A stretch of DNA of 64,000 bases, taken from DAIDKA01 sp035485475 (GTDB lineage: Bacteria > Pseudomonadota > Gammaproteobacteria > Steroidobacterales > Steroidobacteraceae). A program made the translations under genes and the position numbers. This document shows positions 1 to 8,192 of the stretch, one piece after another. The stretch is from the NCBI GenBank assembly GCA_035485475.1, contig DATHOA010000185.1:5545-69544 (forward strand), written 5' to 3'. A model generated the notes under the pieces. The model searched no databases. It was given only the letters and a program-made list of their open reading frames with translations, and was not told the DNA's origin. Positions within the stretch are counted from its first letter, which is position 1, and each line of letters starts with the position of its first letter.

Positions 1-363
1 CCGCGGATTGAACGAGGAGTCCGTGTGCCATAGCGCATTGCCCTTGTTGTACAGGCGTCGCCGCTCGTCCAGCAGGATCTGGCCGTTGCGGTCCACGTTG
101 CCCGCATCGAACAGTTCTGGGTGTGCGAAGCGGGCCCGCTGCGCGCCGAACAGCTGCGGCGCCAGTTCCAGTTCGCCAAACTGGCGACTGAAGGCGACAT
201 GGCGCTGATCATCGAGGCCGGTTTCGCGGAAAACGGCGACGCCGTAGCGATTCAACACATCCGTGATGGCGACGATGGTCGCCGGTGCAACCGGCCGTGC
301 GAAATCGACACCGTGCACTTCCGCGACGAAGTCGTCGCCGAGCGCGTTCACGGTAAGGGTCAT
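1..363 (-). CDS. TauD/TfdA-family Fe(II)/2-oxoglutarate dioxygenase, N-terminal part (runs off left edge)
   Basis: Reading leftward from ATG at 363 the frame stays open for 121 codons to the window edge. The N-terminus has the TauD/TfdA layout: a short strand region, then GVAVFRETGLDDQRHVAFSR (residues 41-60), then ALWHTDSSF with the first two iron ligands His113 and Asp115. These enzymes couple 2-oxoglutarate decarboxylation to hydroxylation in the cytoplasm, often starting breakdown of phenoxy acids, taurine or related compounds. The WHxDSSF form resembles TfdA-like members more than TauD, but the substrate cannot be named. The distal His and the Arg that binds 2-oxoglutarate lie outside the window. 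It is divergent from the MarR gene, and the gap carries a promoter overlapped by a palindrome. Confidence 0.85.
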   Translation of the reverse strand, partial: MTLTVNALGDDFVAEVHGVDFARPVAPATIVAITDVLNRYGVAVFRETGLDDQRHVAFSRQFGELELAPQLFGAQRARFAHPELFDAGNVDRNGQILLDERRRLYNKGNALWHTDSSFNPR

Positions 364-377
364 GTCCGCGCCAAATT

Positions 378-422
378 GAAAAGCATGCTTTCATTCTAGG
401 CCAGAGTGGATTACCGTTTCAA
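378..422 (-). promoter_or_regulatory. Promoter of the TfdA-like gene with overlapping 12-bp palindrome (putative MarR operator)
   Basis: On the minus strand TTGAAA (422-417) and TAGAAT (398-393) are 18 bp apart, a good sigma-70 promoter. The perfect palindrome AAAGCATGCTTT (380-391) starts just after the -10 box, over the expected start site. The same 12 bases recur at 1207-1218 before the TonB receptor gene. Binding by the adjacent MarR protein is inferred from position and symmetry. Confidence 0.65.
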
Positions 423-464
423 TCGCGCCGCGGCCGCGGCGCCGCAGACTGCCGGGAGCACGCG

Positions 465-1055
465 TTGTCTTTGCAACAGAAAAATGAAGCCAAATCACGC
501 CCGAGCCCGCGCGCAACCTCCCGAAAACCGGCGCAGCGTTGGGTCGCCGGTGTTTCCGCGGATGGCGAACTGCTGCTGCGTAGCCGGGAGAACGACGCTG
601 CTGAAGCCGATGGCCATATCAAGTATTCATTCTCCCAGGGCCTCACGTTCGTCGCGCGCCGCTGGCGCAATGTCATGAACGAGGAGCTGCAGGCGGTCGG
701 CCAGAGCCACGCGCGCTGGGGCACGCTCTATTGGATCTCGGTGTTCGGCGACCGGGTCAATCAGACCCAGCTGGCGGAACGCATGGGCGTCGAACAGCCC
801 ACTTTGGGCCGGGTATTGCGCGAACTCGAGGCGGATGGCCTGATCTGGCGGCGCGCGCCCAAGGGCGACCGCCGGGCACGGGTCATCGGTCTGACTCCCG
901 CCTCAAAGCCATTGATGCAGAAGATCAATCGGATCCAGAACGCGGTGCGCGTCGACTTGTTGCTCGGCATTGATCCGGTGCAGCTGGCCGCGTGTCTGGC
1001 GGTTTTTGCCAGGATTCTCGAGAACACGGACCGGCGCTCAGCCAAGCGGCGCTGA
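465..1055 (+). CDS. MarR-family winged-helix transcriptional regulator
   Basis: The protein has 196 residues. About 50 variable residues precede a MarR fold: dimerisation helix around 53-75, winged helix about 97-145 (QTQLAERMGVEQPTLGRVLR as recognition unit, then a basic wing with KGDRRARVIGLT), and a C-terminal dimer helix. MarR proteins are dimeric repressors, usually released by small aromatic ligands. The start chosen is TTG at 465 because GGGAG lies six bases upstream; no in-frame ATG occurs before the domain begins. It sits between the divergent TfdA-like gene and the receptor gene, and both of those promoters carry the same palindrome, so it probably controls both. The ligand is unknown. 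The N-terminal extension is longer than in typical MarR proteins. Confidence 0.88.
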   Translation: MSLQQKNEAKSRPSPRATSRKPAQRWVAGVSADGELLLRSRENDAAEADGHIKYSFSQGLTFVARRWRNVMNEELQAVGQSHARWGTLYWISVFGDRVNQTQLAERMGVEQPTLGRVLRELEADGLIWRRAPKGDRRARVIGLTPASKPLMQKINRIQNAVRVDLLLGIDPVQLAACLAVFARILENTDRRSAKRR

Positions 1056-1423
1056 TTTTCCTGCGCTGCAACTTGCGCTGCACGTGCGCGCACCTCCCTG
1101 TTGCGAGGCCGCGACAGTTGGAAAGACAGTCGTGACCAACTGTTGACAAGTCCAAACGGGCGCGCGCATAGTCGCCGCGATAATACAAACTATGCTTTGC
1201 AATTCGAAAGCATGCTTTGCATCGGCGGAAAGGGTGCCCGGGAAATCGGCAAACCCGAAAGGTACGCGGCGGGGGGATTAATTCGGCGTGTCGGGCTGTG
1301 AAGCTGCTTGAACAGTCAATCTGGGAGTTGATTGTGGCAATGGCGGGTTCCACGGAGCAGCCCTGACGCGCCTCGCAGTCCGAACAAACTGGTCTTCTAA
1401 AAAGCTGATTTTGGGGAGTGTCT
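1056..1423. other. Intergenic leader between marR-like gene and TonB receptor gene
   Basis: These 368 bases hold no convincing gene. The only clear content is the receptor promoter and half-site array at 1143-1220. The remaining 200 bases before the receptor start would be an unusually long 5' untranslated region; no clear terminator hairpin or riboswitch fold was recognised in it. Confidence 0.5.
1143..1220 (+). promoter_or_regulatory. Receptor promoter with three MarR-like half-sites
   Basis: TTGACA (1143-1148) and CATAGT (1167-1172) are 18 bp apart. Downstream lie ATGCTTT (1192-1198), AAAGCAT (1207-1213) and ATGCTTT (1212-1218); the last two form the perfect palindrome AAAGCATGCTTT (1207-1218), and the first two form a wider inverted repeat. 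The palindrome is identical to that in front of the TfdA-like gene. Operator function is inferred. Confidence 0.6.
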
Positions 1424-4400
1424 ATGACCACGCGAAATAATGTGGCGCAATTGCGGCGTTCGATGTCGGTCAGCGCTGCACGCTACCTGGTATCGATAGC
1501 AGTGGCTGCAGCGATCGGCGGTGCAGCACTACCGCAACACGCGCTGGCGGCCGATGCCGTGGCCGCGGCCGACGGGCCGGCAACGCCGGTGGCTGCCGAG
1601 GAGAAGATCGAAGAGGTCACGGTCACCGGCTCGCGCATCGTGCGTACCCGTGACCTGGATGCGCCCAGCCCGATTGCTACCATCAGCAACGACGTGCTCG
1701 AGAGTTCGGCCTCAACCGGCATTGAGGCGATTCTGAATCAGCAGCCGCAGTTCGTACCGTCGACCACCCAGTTCACGAGCCAGGTGCAGGCGACCCCGAC
1801 GCAGTCGCCGGGTGCGGCTACCATCAATCTGCGCGGCCTGGGCAACAACCGCAACCTGGTGCTGGTCGATGGCCAGCGCTGGCAGCCGAGCAATGCGAGT
1901 CTGGTGGTCGATCTCAACACCATTCCGCTGGCCGCCGTCCAGAGTGTCGAGACGATTACCGGTGGTGCCTCCGCGGTGTACGGTCCGGACGCCATCGCCG
2001 GAGTCGTGAACTTCGTCCTGAAGAAGGACTTCCAGGGCCTGGATGTGGACATTCAGCGCGGGGAGTCCTACAAGGGCGATGCCGGCAACACCCGCGGCAG
2101 CGTGCTCATGGGCATGAACAGCGGTGACAACCGCGGCAATGTCATGATCGGCCTGGATTGGACCAAGCGCGACGCGGTGTATGCGGACCAGCGTAGCTTC
2201 TATACGAATGGCTACAGCGATCCGAACAACGTCAGTTCCGGCTTTGTGTTCGCGCCCTCGTATGAGCCGGGCTCCGGCGCGACGGCGCCATCCCAGGCGG
2301 CGCTCAACGGGCTGTTTCCGCAGGCGCCAGCGGGCACGGTAGGTACGACCACCGAAGTCTATTTCAACGGCGACGGCTCGCCGTTCGTGCAGCAGAATGG
2401 CGGCCTGGGCTACAACGGTCCGTTCAATGCCGCCGGCACCGGCCGTTATTCGGGCATCAATGTCCTCAGCACCACCACCTCATCGCCCAACAACCTGCAA
2501 CAGACCTACCAGGGCGGGTTGCTGTCCATTCCGCTGCAGCGCTATTCCGCCTTCGGCAGCGGTCATTTCGACATCAACGACAGCGTCACGGCCTACGCGA
2601 AACTGGACTACAACAATACCCAGGTGGCGAGCGAGAACGGTTATTCGCCCGCCATTACCATCTGGGGGGTAACCGTTCCGCGATACAACACCCCCGGTCA
2701 GCCCCAGGACTCCACCTGGCTGCCGTCGGATCTCCTGACCTTGCTGAATTCGCGTGCCACCCCGAATGCGCCCTGGAGCCTGTACCAGGTCATCGACTAC
2801 ATGGGGCCTGAAACCGACACGACCACGACGGACACCTGGCAGATGACCGCGGGGCTGAAGGGCAAGCTGCCGTTCCGGGACTGGACCTGGGATATCTACG
2901 GATCGCAGGGCAAGACCCATGAAATCGACGATTTCACGGGCCTGCCCTCGCTGCAACGTCTGTCGTACCTGGATCAGCTGCCCGATTTCGGCAAGGGCGC
3001 CAGCATTTCGGCACCCGCCGGGACCCCCTTCGGCTACGGCGAAAGCTGCACCAGCGGCCTGCCGGTGTTCCAGCAGTTCACACCGACCTCTGACTGCATC
3101 CAGAGCATCCAGGACCCGCTGAAAACCGAGCAGAACCTGAAGCAGACCATCGTCGAAGGCTACATCCAGGGATTGCTGTGGACACTGCCGGCCGGCGATG
3201 CGCGCTTCGACCTGGGCGCGACCTACCGCGGCGAGGAGTTCACCTACAGCCCCGGAAACCCGGTGGGCGCGATCACGGACAATCCGGTCGGCATCTTCCC
3301 CTCGAACTACACCTCGGGCGACATCAGCGTGAAGGAGGCCTATACCGAACTGCTGATCCCGGTCCTCAAGCGGCTGCAACTGGAACTGGGTTACCGCGAG
3401 TCGGATTTCAACACCGCCGGCTACAAGGACACCTTCAAGGCGATGTTCACCTACAAGGCGATGGACGAACTGACCTTCCGCGGTGGTTACCAGAAGGCCA
3501 CGCGTGCCCCGAATGTCGCCGAGTTGTACACCGGCGCCACGCAGAACGTCATTCCATTCCCGCAGGAGGATCCCTGCTCGGCTTCGACGCTGTCGCCCTG
3601 GGGCAATGTGCCAAGCAACCCGAACCGAACGAAGGTCCAGGGGTTGTGCGAAGCACTCATCGGCAACACCACCTCCCAGTTCAATACCCAGACCTTCAAC
3701 GCAGCGACCTACGGCGTCGGTCCCAACGGCTGGACGCGCCAGGTCCCGACGTTCTTCCCGTTGGAAATCGAAAGCATCGAGGGCAACCCGCTCGTCAAAC
3801 CGGAGACCGGCAAGACCTTCACCTTCGGTGCGGTCATCACCGACCCATTTGGCCTCGTTGGTTTCAGCTCCACCATTGACCTGTACCAGATCACGATCGA
3901 CCAGACCATTGCGCCCGATCCGGCGGTTTCCATCTACAACAGCTGCTTCAACTCGGACGGTTCGTCGAATCCCACATATTCGGTCACCAACTCGGCCTGC
4001 CAGTTGATTCAGCGTAATCCAATCACGGGCGACCGTGCTTCGGTCACCGCGTTGTATTCGAACCTGGGCACGCTGGTGACGAATGGCGTGGATGTGGCCA
4101 TGAACTACGGTCACAACATGGGACCCGGCACGCTTGGAGTCGGTACGGCGATGACCTACCTGAACAAGTACCAGTATCAGAACGAGGCCGGGTCACCGTA
4201 CATCAACGCCAAAGGAACTTTGGATACGGTGAACACTGTTGCCGGCTCCGGCGGTCTGTTCAACTTCCGGGCCAACACTCATGTGCAGTACTCGTGGCAG
4301 GCACTCACGGTGGGCGTGGGCTGGGAGTTCCTCTCCAGCATCAAGGATCAATCCGCTTCCATGGATCCGTCCACCAAGGTGCTGCCCGTGCCCTCGTACA

Positions 4401-4594
4401 ACCTGTTCAATCTGTACAGCACATACGCGTTCGGCAACGTGACGGTGCGCTTCGGTATCGACAATCTGTTCAACAAGCAACCGCCGGTGGTCGGCAACAA
4501 TCCCGGCGTCAACGACAGCTCGAACGTGACCAATCCGGGTCTGTATGACCCGATCGGCGTCCAGTTCTACCTCGGCCTGAACGCGAAGTTCTGA
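1424..4594 (+). CDS. TonB-dependent outer-membrane receptor
   Basis: A protein of 1,056 residues that imports a ligand across the outer membrane using energy from TonB. A signal peptide (basic start, hydrophobic AVAAAIGGAALP stretch, cleavage near ALA) is followed by a TonB-box-like EEVTVTGSRI, a plug domain (LNLRGLGNNRNLVLVDG type core, GGASAVYGPDAIAGVVNFVL), a long beta-barrel with the receptor signature GGYQKATRAPNVAELY, and a terminal Phe (LGLNAKF), as in outer-membrane proteins. GGGGAG at 1413-1418 favours ATG 1424 over GTG 1418. Its size and VTGSRI start match receptors abundant in Xanthomonadales and Caulobacterales. The ligand is unknown; a shared palindrome with the TfdA-like gene suggests an aromatic or related organic substrate rather than a siderophore (inference). 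Confidence 0.93.
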   Translation: MTTRNNVAQLRRSMSVSAARYLVSIAVAAAIGGAALPQHALAADAVAAADGPATPVAAEEKIEEVTVTGSRIVRTRDLDAPSPIATISNDVLESSASTGIEAILNQQPQFVPSTTQFTSQVQATPTQSPGAATINLRGLGNNRNLVLVDGQRWQPSNASLVVDLNTIPLAAVQSVETITGGASAVYGPDAIAGVVNFVLKKDFQGLDVDIQRGESYKGDAGNTRGSVLMGMNSGDNRGNVMIGLDWTKRDAVYADQRSFYTNGYSDPNNVSSGFVFAPSYEPGSGATAPSQAALNGLFPQAPAGTVGTTTEVYFNGDGSPFVQQNGGLGYNGPFNAAGTGRYSGINVLSTTTSSPNNLQQTYQGGLLSIPLQRYSAFGSGHFDINDSVTAYAKLDYNNTQVASENGYSPAITIWGVTVPRYNTPGQPQDSTWLPSDLLTLLNSRATPNAPWSLYQVIDYMGPETDTTTTDTWQMTAGLKGKLPFRDWTWDIYGSQGKTHEIDDFTGLPSLQRLSYLDQLPDFGKGASISAPAGTPFGYGESCTSGLPVFQQFTPTSDCIQSIQDPLKTEQNLKQTIVEGYIQGLLWTLPAGDARFDLGATYRGEEFTYSPGNPVGAITDNPVGIFPSNYTSGDISVKEAYTELLIPVLKRLQLELGYRESDFNTAGYKDTFKAMFTYKAMDELTFRGGYQKATRAPNVAELYTGATQNVIPFPQEDPCSASTLSPWGNVPSNPNRTKVQGLCEALIGNTTSQFNTQTFNAATYGVGPNGWTRQVPTFFPLEIESIEGNPLVKPETGKTFTFGAVITDPFGLVGFSSTIDLYQITIDQTIAPDPAVSIYNSCFNSDGSSNPTYSVTNSACQLIQRNPITGDRASVTALYSNLGTLVTNGVDVAMNYGHNMGPGTLGVGTAMTYLNKYQYQNEAGSPYINAKGTLDTVNTVAGSGGLFNFRANTHVQYSWQALTVGVGWEFLSSIKDQSASMDPSTKVLPVPSYNLFNLYSTYAFGNVTVRFGIDNLFNKQPPVVGNNPGVNDSSNVTNPGLYDPIGVQFYLGLNAKF

Positions 4595-4619
4595 ACGAAT
4601 CTTTGCGAAAGTTGAAGAA

Positions 4620-4652
4620 GGGCGGTGAATCTGGAGTTCACCGCCCTTTTTT
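4620..4652 (+). terminator. Rho-independent terminator after the TonB receptor gene
   Basis: A perfect 10-bp stem, GGGCGGTGAA (4620-4629) with TTCACCGCCC (4637-4646), encloses a 7-nt loop and is followed by six T residues. It starts 25 bases after the receptor stop codon and ends 17 bases before the next gene, so that gene depends on read-through or on a promoter within this region. Confidence 0.93.
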
Positions 4653-4669
4653 CTTAAGCTGCGTGGGCA

Positions 4670-5692
4670 ATGTCGAACCCGGTCCCGCAATTCGAACTGA
4701 CACTGGCTGCGCAGCACGATGCCGCGGGGCGGCATCGCGAGGCCATCGATGCCCTGGCACGCGGCACCCAACGAGGCGACTTGGGTTGCAGGACGCAGCT
4801 CGGCAAGCGGCTGCTGGCGGGCGACCGGGCGCCCGCACTGCCGCAGGAGGGCGCGCGTTTTCTGCACGAGGCGGCCGTTCAGGGCGAGCCGGAGGCGGCC
4901 GCCCGCATGGCGGCGCTGACGGCGCTCGGCCACTGCTTCAAGCAAAGTTGGCAGGAGGCCCTGCGCTGGCTGATGGTGGCCGCCGAACGCCGCTGGCAGC
5001 CGGCACGGGAACAGCTGCTGGTGCTGGCCAACGGTACACCGGACATCGACCTGACGAGTTGGTCGACCCCTCACCCCGGTAACGATCTGAGCGTGGAGCC
5101 GAAGGTCCGTGCGCTGGATGCCTTCATTACGCCCGCGGTCTGTGACTGGCTGATCGCGCGGGCCCGCAGCCGTCTGACCCGCGCCCGCGTTTACGATCCG
5201 GTGAATCGCGAGGATGTCATTGGTCAAACGCGCACCAATTCCGTCGCGAACTTCGGCCTCGCTGACGTCGAACTGCTGGAGGTACTGCTGCAGGCGAAAA
5301 TGTCCCGCGCCTGCGGGGTGCCGATGAACCACATGGAAGCTCCGGCCGTGCTCAACTACGAAGCCGGTGAGGAGGCTGCAAATCACTACGATTTCGTCAA
5401 CCCCGCCATACCCGACTACGCCGGGGAAATTGCCCGCAACGGACAACGGGTCGTGACCTTCCTGGTCTATCTCAATGATGACTATGAAGGTGGGGAGACC
5501 GGCTTTCCGACCCTGGGGTTCAGCCACAAGGGTCGGCGCGGGCAGGGGCTTTATTTCGTCAACGCCTTGTCCGACCTGCAACCGGACCTGCGCATGCTGC
5601 ACGCCGGTCGCCCGCTGACCCGGGGAGTGAAATGGCTCGTCTCGCAGTTCATCCGCAGTCGCCCCACGCGCGACGCACCGCGGATTGACTAG
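4670..5692 (+). CDS. Sel1-like repeat protein with C-terminal prolyl-4-hydroxylase-type 2OG-Fe(II) dioxygenase domain
   Basis: The 340-residue protein has two parts. Residues 10-120 are Ala-rich helical repeats of Sel1/TPR type. Residues 145-330 form a P4Hc-type jelly roll with iron ligands His239 and Asp241 (NHYDFV), distal His311 (LHAGRPLTRG) and Lys321 as the likely 2-oxoglutarate anchor. GGETGFPTLG fits the core. It probably hydroxylates a protein or peptide, but the target is unknown. There is no signal peptide, so it acts in the cytoplasm. It starts just after the receptor terminator, and its stop codon overlaps that of the convergent MFS gene in a shared CTAG. Similar hydroxylases occur beside TonB receptor genes in related bacteria (from memory, not checked). 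Confidence 0.85.
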   Translation: MSNPVPQFELTLAAQHDAAGRHREAIDALARGTQRGDLGCRTQLGKRLLAGDRAPALPQEGARFLHEAAVQGEPEAAARMAALTALGHCFKQSWQEALRWLMVAAERRWQPAREQLLVLANGTPDIDLTSWSTPHPGNDLSVEPKVRALDAFITPAVCDWLIARARSRLTRARVYDPVNREDVIGQTRTNSVANFGLADVELLEVLLQAKMSRACGVPMNHMEAPAVLNYEAGEEAANHYDFVNPAIPDYAGEIARNGQRVVTFLVYLNDDYEGGETGFPTLGFSHKGRRGQGLYFVNALSDLQPDLRMLHAGRPLTRGVKWLVSQFIRSRPTRDAPRID

Positions 5693-6927
5693 GCGCTGCG
5701 CTGCACGGCGGCCGGACGCCGCAGCGTATAGAACAGCAGCAACGCCGTCATACCCAGCAACACCGCCAGCGCGGACACCGTCAGCGAAGCGTGAATGCCC
5801 ACGATGCCGCCGATCAGGCCGACCGTGATACCGCTGAAGGCACGCATCCCCAGTGCTGCCATATTATAGAGCCCGATCACGCGACCGCGGATCGCGGCCG
5901 GCGCATTCATCTGCACCAGGGTTTGCGCCATGCTGTTGAACGACAGCTCGAACATTCCCGCCACGAACAGTGCGCCGAGGGCCAATGGGTAGGCGTGGAC
6001 CGTCGCGAAGGCGGCGATGGCCAGTGTCCACGCCATGGCGAGCAGCAGCGCGGTGCGCGGATCGGGTCGCAACAGCGACAGCGATTCCAGGGCAATGCCG
6101 GCCACCAGCGCGCCACAGGCATCCGCGGCGAGCAGCATGCTGTAATCCACGCCGGGATTGCCGTGACCCAGATCCTGTGCAAACCCGGGCATCTGCGCCT
6201 GGTAGGCATTGCCCACGAAGAACGCTGCGATACCGGCGAGGCTGGTCGCCGTGACGATGGCCCGATCGCCCGCGATGTCGCGGATCGTGTGCACGATATC
6301 CGCGAGGCCCTTCACGGCACGCGTGACCGGCGCGGCCCCGATGCGAAACCGCGGGCCATAGGGCGCCTTCCACAGCCACAACAATAAGGGCAGATAGAAC
6401 ACAACGTTCAGGAAGATCCCGTAGGTGGGTCCAAGCAGCAGCATGATGAGGCCGCCCACGGCCGGCCCCACCAGCACGCCGAGCGTGCGCGCCGTGGCGT
6501 TGAGACGCACGGCGCTGGGCAACTGTGCACCACCGGCGATGTCGTGCAGGAGCAGCTGACTCGAGGTCTGCCAGACCACGCCGGCGAGACCGTGCAGGAT
6601 GAGCAGGATCACCGCATCGTGCATCTGCAGACTGTCGGTGATGAAGAAGTAACCCCACCCCAGCGAGCAGGTCATGAACAGCACCATGCCGCACTGGATC
6701 AGGCGTCGTGGATCAATCCGGTCGGCGAGTGCGCCGGCGGCCACGGAGAACAGCAGGAAGGGCGCCCAGTGCGAAATGACGGCGAAGCCCGCGAGCGCGG
6801 CGGAGTGAAACTTCTGGAATGCCATCCAGTAGCTGATCACGTGCTCGATGTTGTCGGCCATCATCGCCAGCACGTAGGTGCTGAAGTGCGCGCGGTAGCC
6901 CGGGTTATGCATCGCCGCAAACGACAT
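5689..6927 (-). CDS. Major facilitator superfamily exporter (MFS_3/EntS-like)
   Basis: A 412-residue membrane protein with about 12 hydrophobic segments and the MFS motif between helices 2 and 3 (GALADRIDPRRLIQ). ARTLGVLVGPAVGGLIM resembles the drug-exporter motif C region. The N-terminus (FAAMHNPGYRAHFSTYVL) is typical of the MFS_3 group that contains the enterobactin exporter EntS. ATG 6927 was chosen; GTG 6939 is possible, and neither has a clear ribosome site. It follows the PadR regulator gene by only a few bases in the same direction, so the two are probably cotranscribed. With a YqjI-like regulator, a metal- or siderophore-related export role is possible, but this is inference. Confidence 0.85.
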   Translation of the reverse strand: MSFAAMHNPGYRAHFSTYVLAMMADNIEHVISYWMAFQKFHSAALAGFAVISHWAPFLLFSVAAGALADRIDPRRLIQCGMVLFMTCSLGWGYFFITDSLQMHDAVILLILHGLAGVVWQTSSQLLLHDIAGGAQLPSAVRLNATARTLGVLVGPAVGGLIMLLLGPTYGIFLNVVFYLPLLLWLWKAPYGPRFRIGAAPVTRAVKGLADIVHTIRDIAGDRAIVTATSLAGIAAFFVGNAYQAQMPGFAQDLGHGNPGVDYSMLLAADACGALVAGIALESLSLLRPDPRTALLLAMAWTLAIAAFATVHAYPLALGALFVAGMFELSFNSMAQTLVQMNAPAAIRGRVIGLYNMAALGMRAFSGITVGLIGGIVGIHASLTVSALAVLLGMTALLLFYTLRRPAAVQRSA

Positions 6928-6945
6928 CCGTGTGGACACGGGTTG

Positions 6946-7620
6946 CTACTGCAGTGCGCGGATGTCGGCGGCCGCCTGGCGCAGGATAGCGGCGATGCGC
7001 AGCTGCTCAGCGCGCGGCGCGTCCATCTTCGACGCGAGCGCCAGTTTCAAATCAAAGCGCGCCACCTGCAATTCAGGTGCGCCCGCGTCCTGGCTCGGAT
7101 CGCCTTCATGCGCTGATTCGCCGGCAGCGGCTTCAGGCTGCAGCGCATGCCGGAACTTGCGCATGCGCCGCCCGATCTGCTGCAGCTGCGCCAGCAGCGT
7201 CTCGAGGGCAGTACGATTGTCGGCCAGATGCTTGCGCCCCGTTTCGGTGATGCTGTAGAGCTTGCGCGTGCCCTCGAGCGCGACGCTGGCGTAGCCGATT
7301 TCCTCCAGGTAGGTGAGGGCGGGATAGACCATGCCGGGGCTGGGTGAGTAGTAGCCGCTCGAGCGTTCCTCGACGGCCTTGATGAGTTCGTAGCCGTGGC
7401 TGGGTTTCTCGGCCAGCAATGCCAGCAGCAGCAGCTGCAGGTCCGCCGAGCCGAGTTTGCGTCCGGGTCCAAATCCGCCCCGGCCGGCGCCGCGGGGTCC
7501 GAACCCCTCGCCAAAATGATGGCCGAAGCCGAAGAAGCCGCCGGGATGACCGCCGTGGCGGATGCCGTGATGAGGGGTGTGGCCATGATGGCCGTGGTCG
7601 TGATGATGGAAAAAGCGCAT
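6946..7620 (-). CDS. PadR-family transcriptional regulator with His-rich N-terminus (YqjI-like)
   Basis: This 224-residue protein begins with an extremely His/Gly-rich stretch (residues 4-45). The PadR winged helix follows: LQLLLLALLAEKPSHGYELI, then YYSPSPGMVYPALTYLEEIG, then the wing ending in RKLYSITETG. A helical C-terminal dimer region completes it. The layout matches Escherichia coli YqjI, a nickel-responsive PadR repressor whose His-rich N-terminus binds metal. AAGGAG sits properly before ATG 7620. It probably represses itself and the downstream MFS gene through the palindrome over its -10 box. Metal response is inferred from the His-rich tail. Confidence 0.9.
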   Translation of the reverse strand: MRFFHHHDHGHHGHTPHHGIRHGGHPGGFFGFGHHFGEGFGPRGAGRGGFGPGRKLGSADLQLLLLALLAEKPSHGYELIKAVEERSSGYYSPSPGMVYPALTYLEEIGYASVALEGTRKLYSITETGRKHLADNRTALETLLAQLQQIGRRMRKFRHALQPEAAAGESAHEGDPSQDAGAPELQVARFDLKLALASKMDAPRAEQLRIAAILRQAAADIRALQ

Positions 7621-7664
7621 GATGACTCCTTGAGTCAGTCTTAAGTCGCATTGTGCGATCTATC

Positions 7665-7701
7665 TAAGATATATCTTAAGTGGATGCGACCTGCTGGTCA
7701 A
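7665..7701 (-). promoter_or_regulatory. padR-like promoter with 14-bp palindromic operator over the -10 box
   Basis: On the minus strand TTGACC (7701-7696) and TAAGAT (7678-7673) are 17 bp apart. The -10 box is one half of the perfect palindrome TAAGATATATCTTA (7665-7678). Occupancy by a dimeric regulator would block RNA polymerase, which fits autorepression by the PadR protein whose start lies 45 bases downstream. Confidence 0.75.
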
Positions 7702-7734
7702 GCCCGTGGGCGGCGCTTGGGCTAAGGTGCGGCC

Positions 7735-8187
7735 ATGGGTCTTGCCGATGCCGATTACATGCGCTTATGCCTCGCGCTCGCAGCGCAGGCGCAGCAGCAC
7801 GGCGAAGTACCCGTGGGCGCGGTCCTGGTATTGGCAGGGCGTGTGATCGCTGAAGGCAGCAATTGCCCGATCGCCAGCCACGATCCGACGGCGCATGCCG
7901 AAATCGAAGCGCTGCGGGCGGGCGGAACGGCGCTGGGCAGCTATCGGCTCACCGACACCACGCTGTACGTGACGCTTGAGCCTTGCGCGATGTGCGCAGC
8001 GGCGATTGTCCATGCGCGGGTGCGCCGCGTGGTGTTCGGCGCGTGGGATCCACGCGCCGGCGCGGCCGGCAGCATTGTCGATATCTTCCGGCTACCCGGA
8101 CTCAATCACCGCGTCGATGTGTTCGGGGGTGTGTTGGGCGAGGAGTGCGCGGCACAGCTGCAGCAGTTTTTCGCGCAGCGCCGCTGA
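7735..8187 (+). CDS. tadA: tRNA-specific adenosine deaminase TadA
   Basis: TadA converts adenosine 34 of tRNA-Arg(ACG) to inosine, needed to read CGN codons. The 150-residue protein has the zinc cytidine/deoxycytidylate deaminase signature: His54-Ala-Glu56 (HAEIEAL; Glu is the proton shuttle) and Pro83-Cys84-Ala-Met-Cys87 (EPCAMCAAAIVHARV). The length is slightly below the E. coli enzyme. The gene lies divergent from the padR-like gene and convergent with mltF, 5 bases apart at the stops. Nearness to mltF and purL is a familiar gammaproteobacterial arrangement. Confidence 0.95.
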   Translation: MGLADADYMRLCLALAAQAQQHGEVPVGAVLVLAGRVIAEGSNCPIASHDPTAHAEIEALRAGGTALGSYRLTDTTLYVTLEPCAMCAAAIVHARVRRVVFGAWDPRAGAAGSIVDIFRLPGLNHRVDVFGGVLGEECAAQLQQFFAQRR

Positions 8188-8192
8188 GACTG

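Noticed and set aside
2480..4114. 544-codon open frame on the minus strand
   Set aside because: Lies wholly inside the TonB receptor gene on the opposite strand; composition is Arg/Gly/Val-rich as expected of a GC-rich antisense frame, with no domain.
4193..5602. 469-codon minus-strand frame
   Set aside because: Antisense to the receptor end, terminator and the prolyl-hydroxylase-like gene; it would cross a strong terminator and shows no recognisable motif.
5689..5692. CTAG shared by two convergent stop codons, also at 16762-16765
   Set aside because: Seen twice, but TAG-TAG convergent overlaps are a simple result of compact gene ends; no further signal was found.
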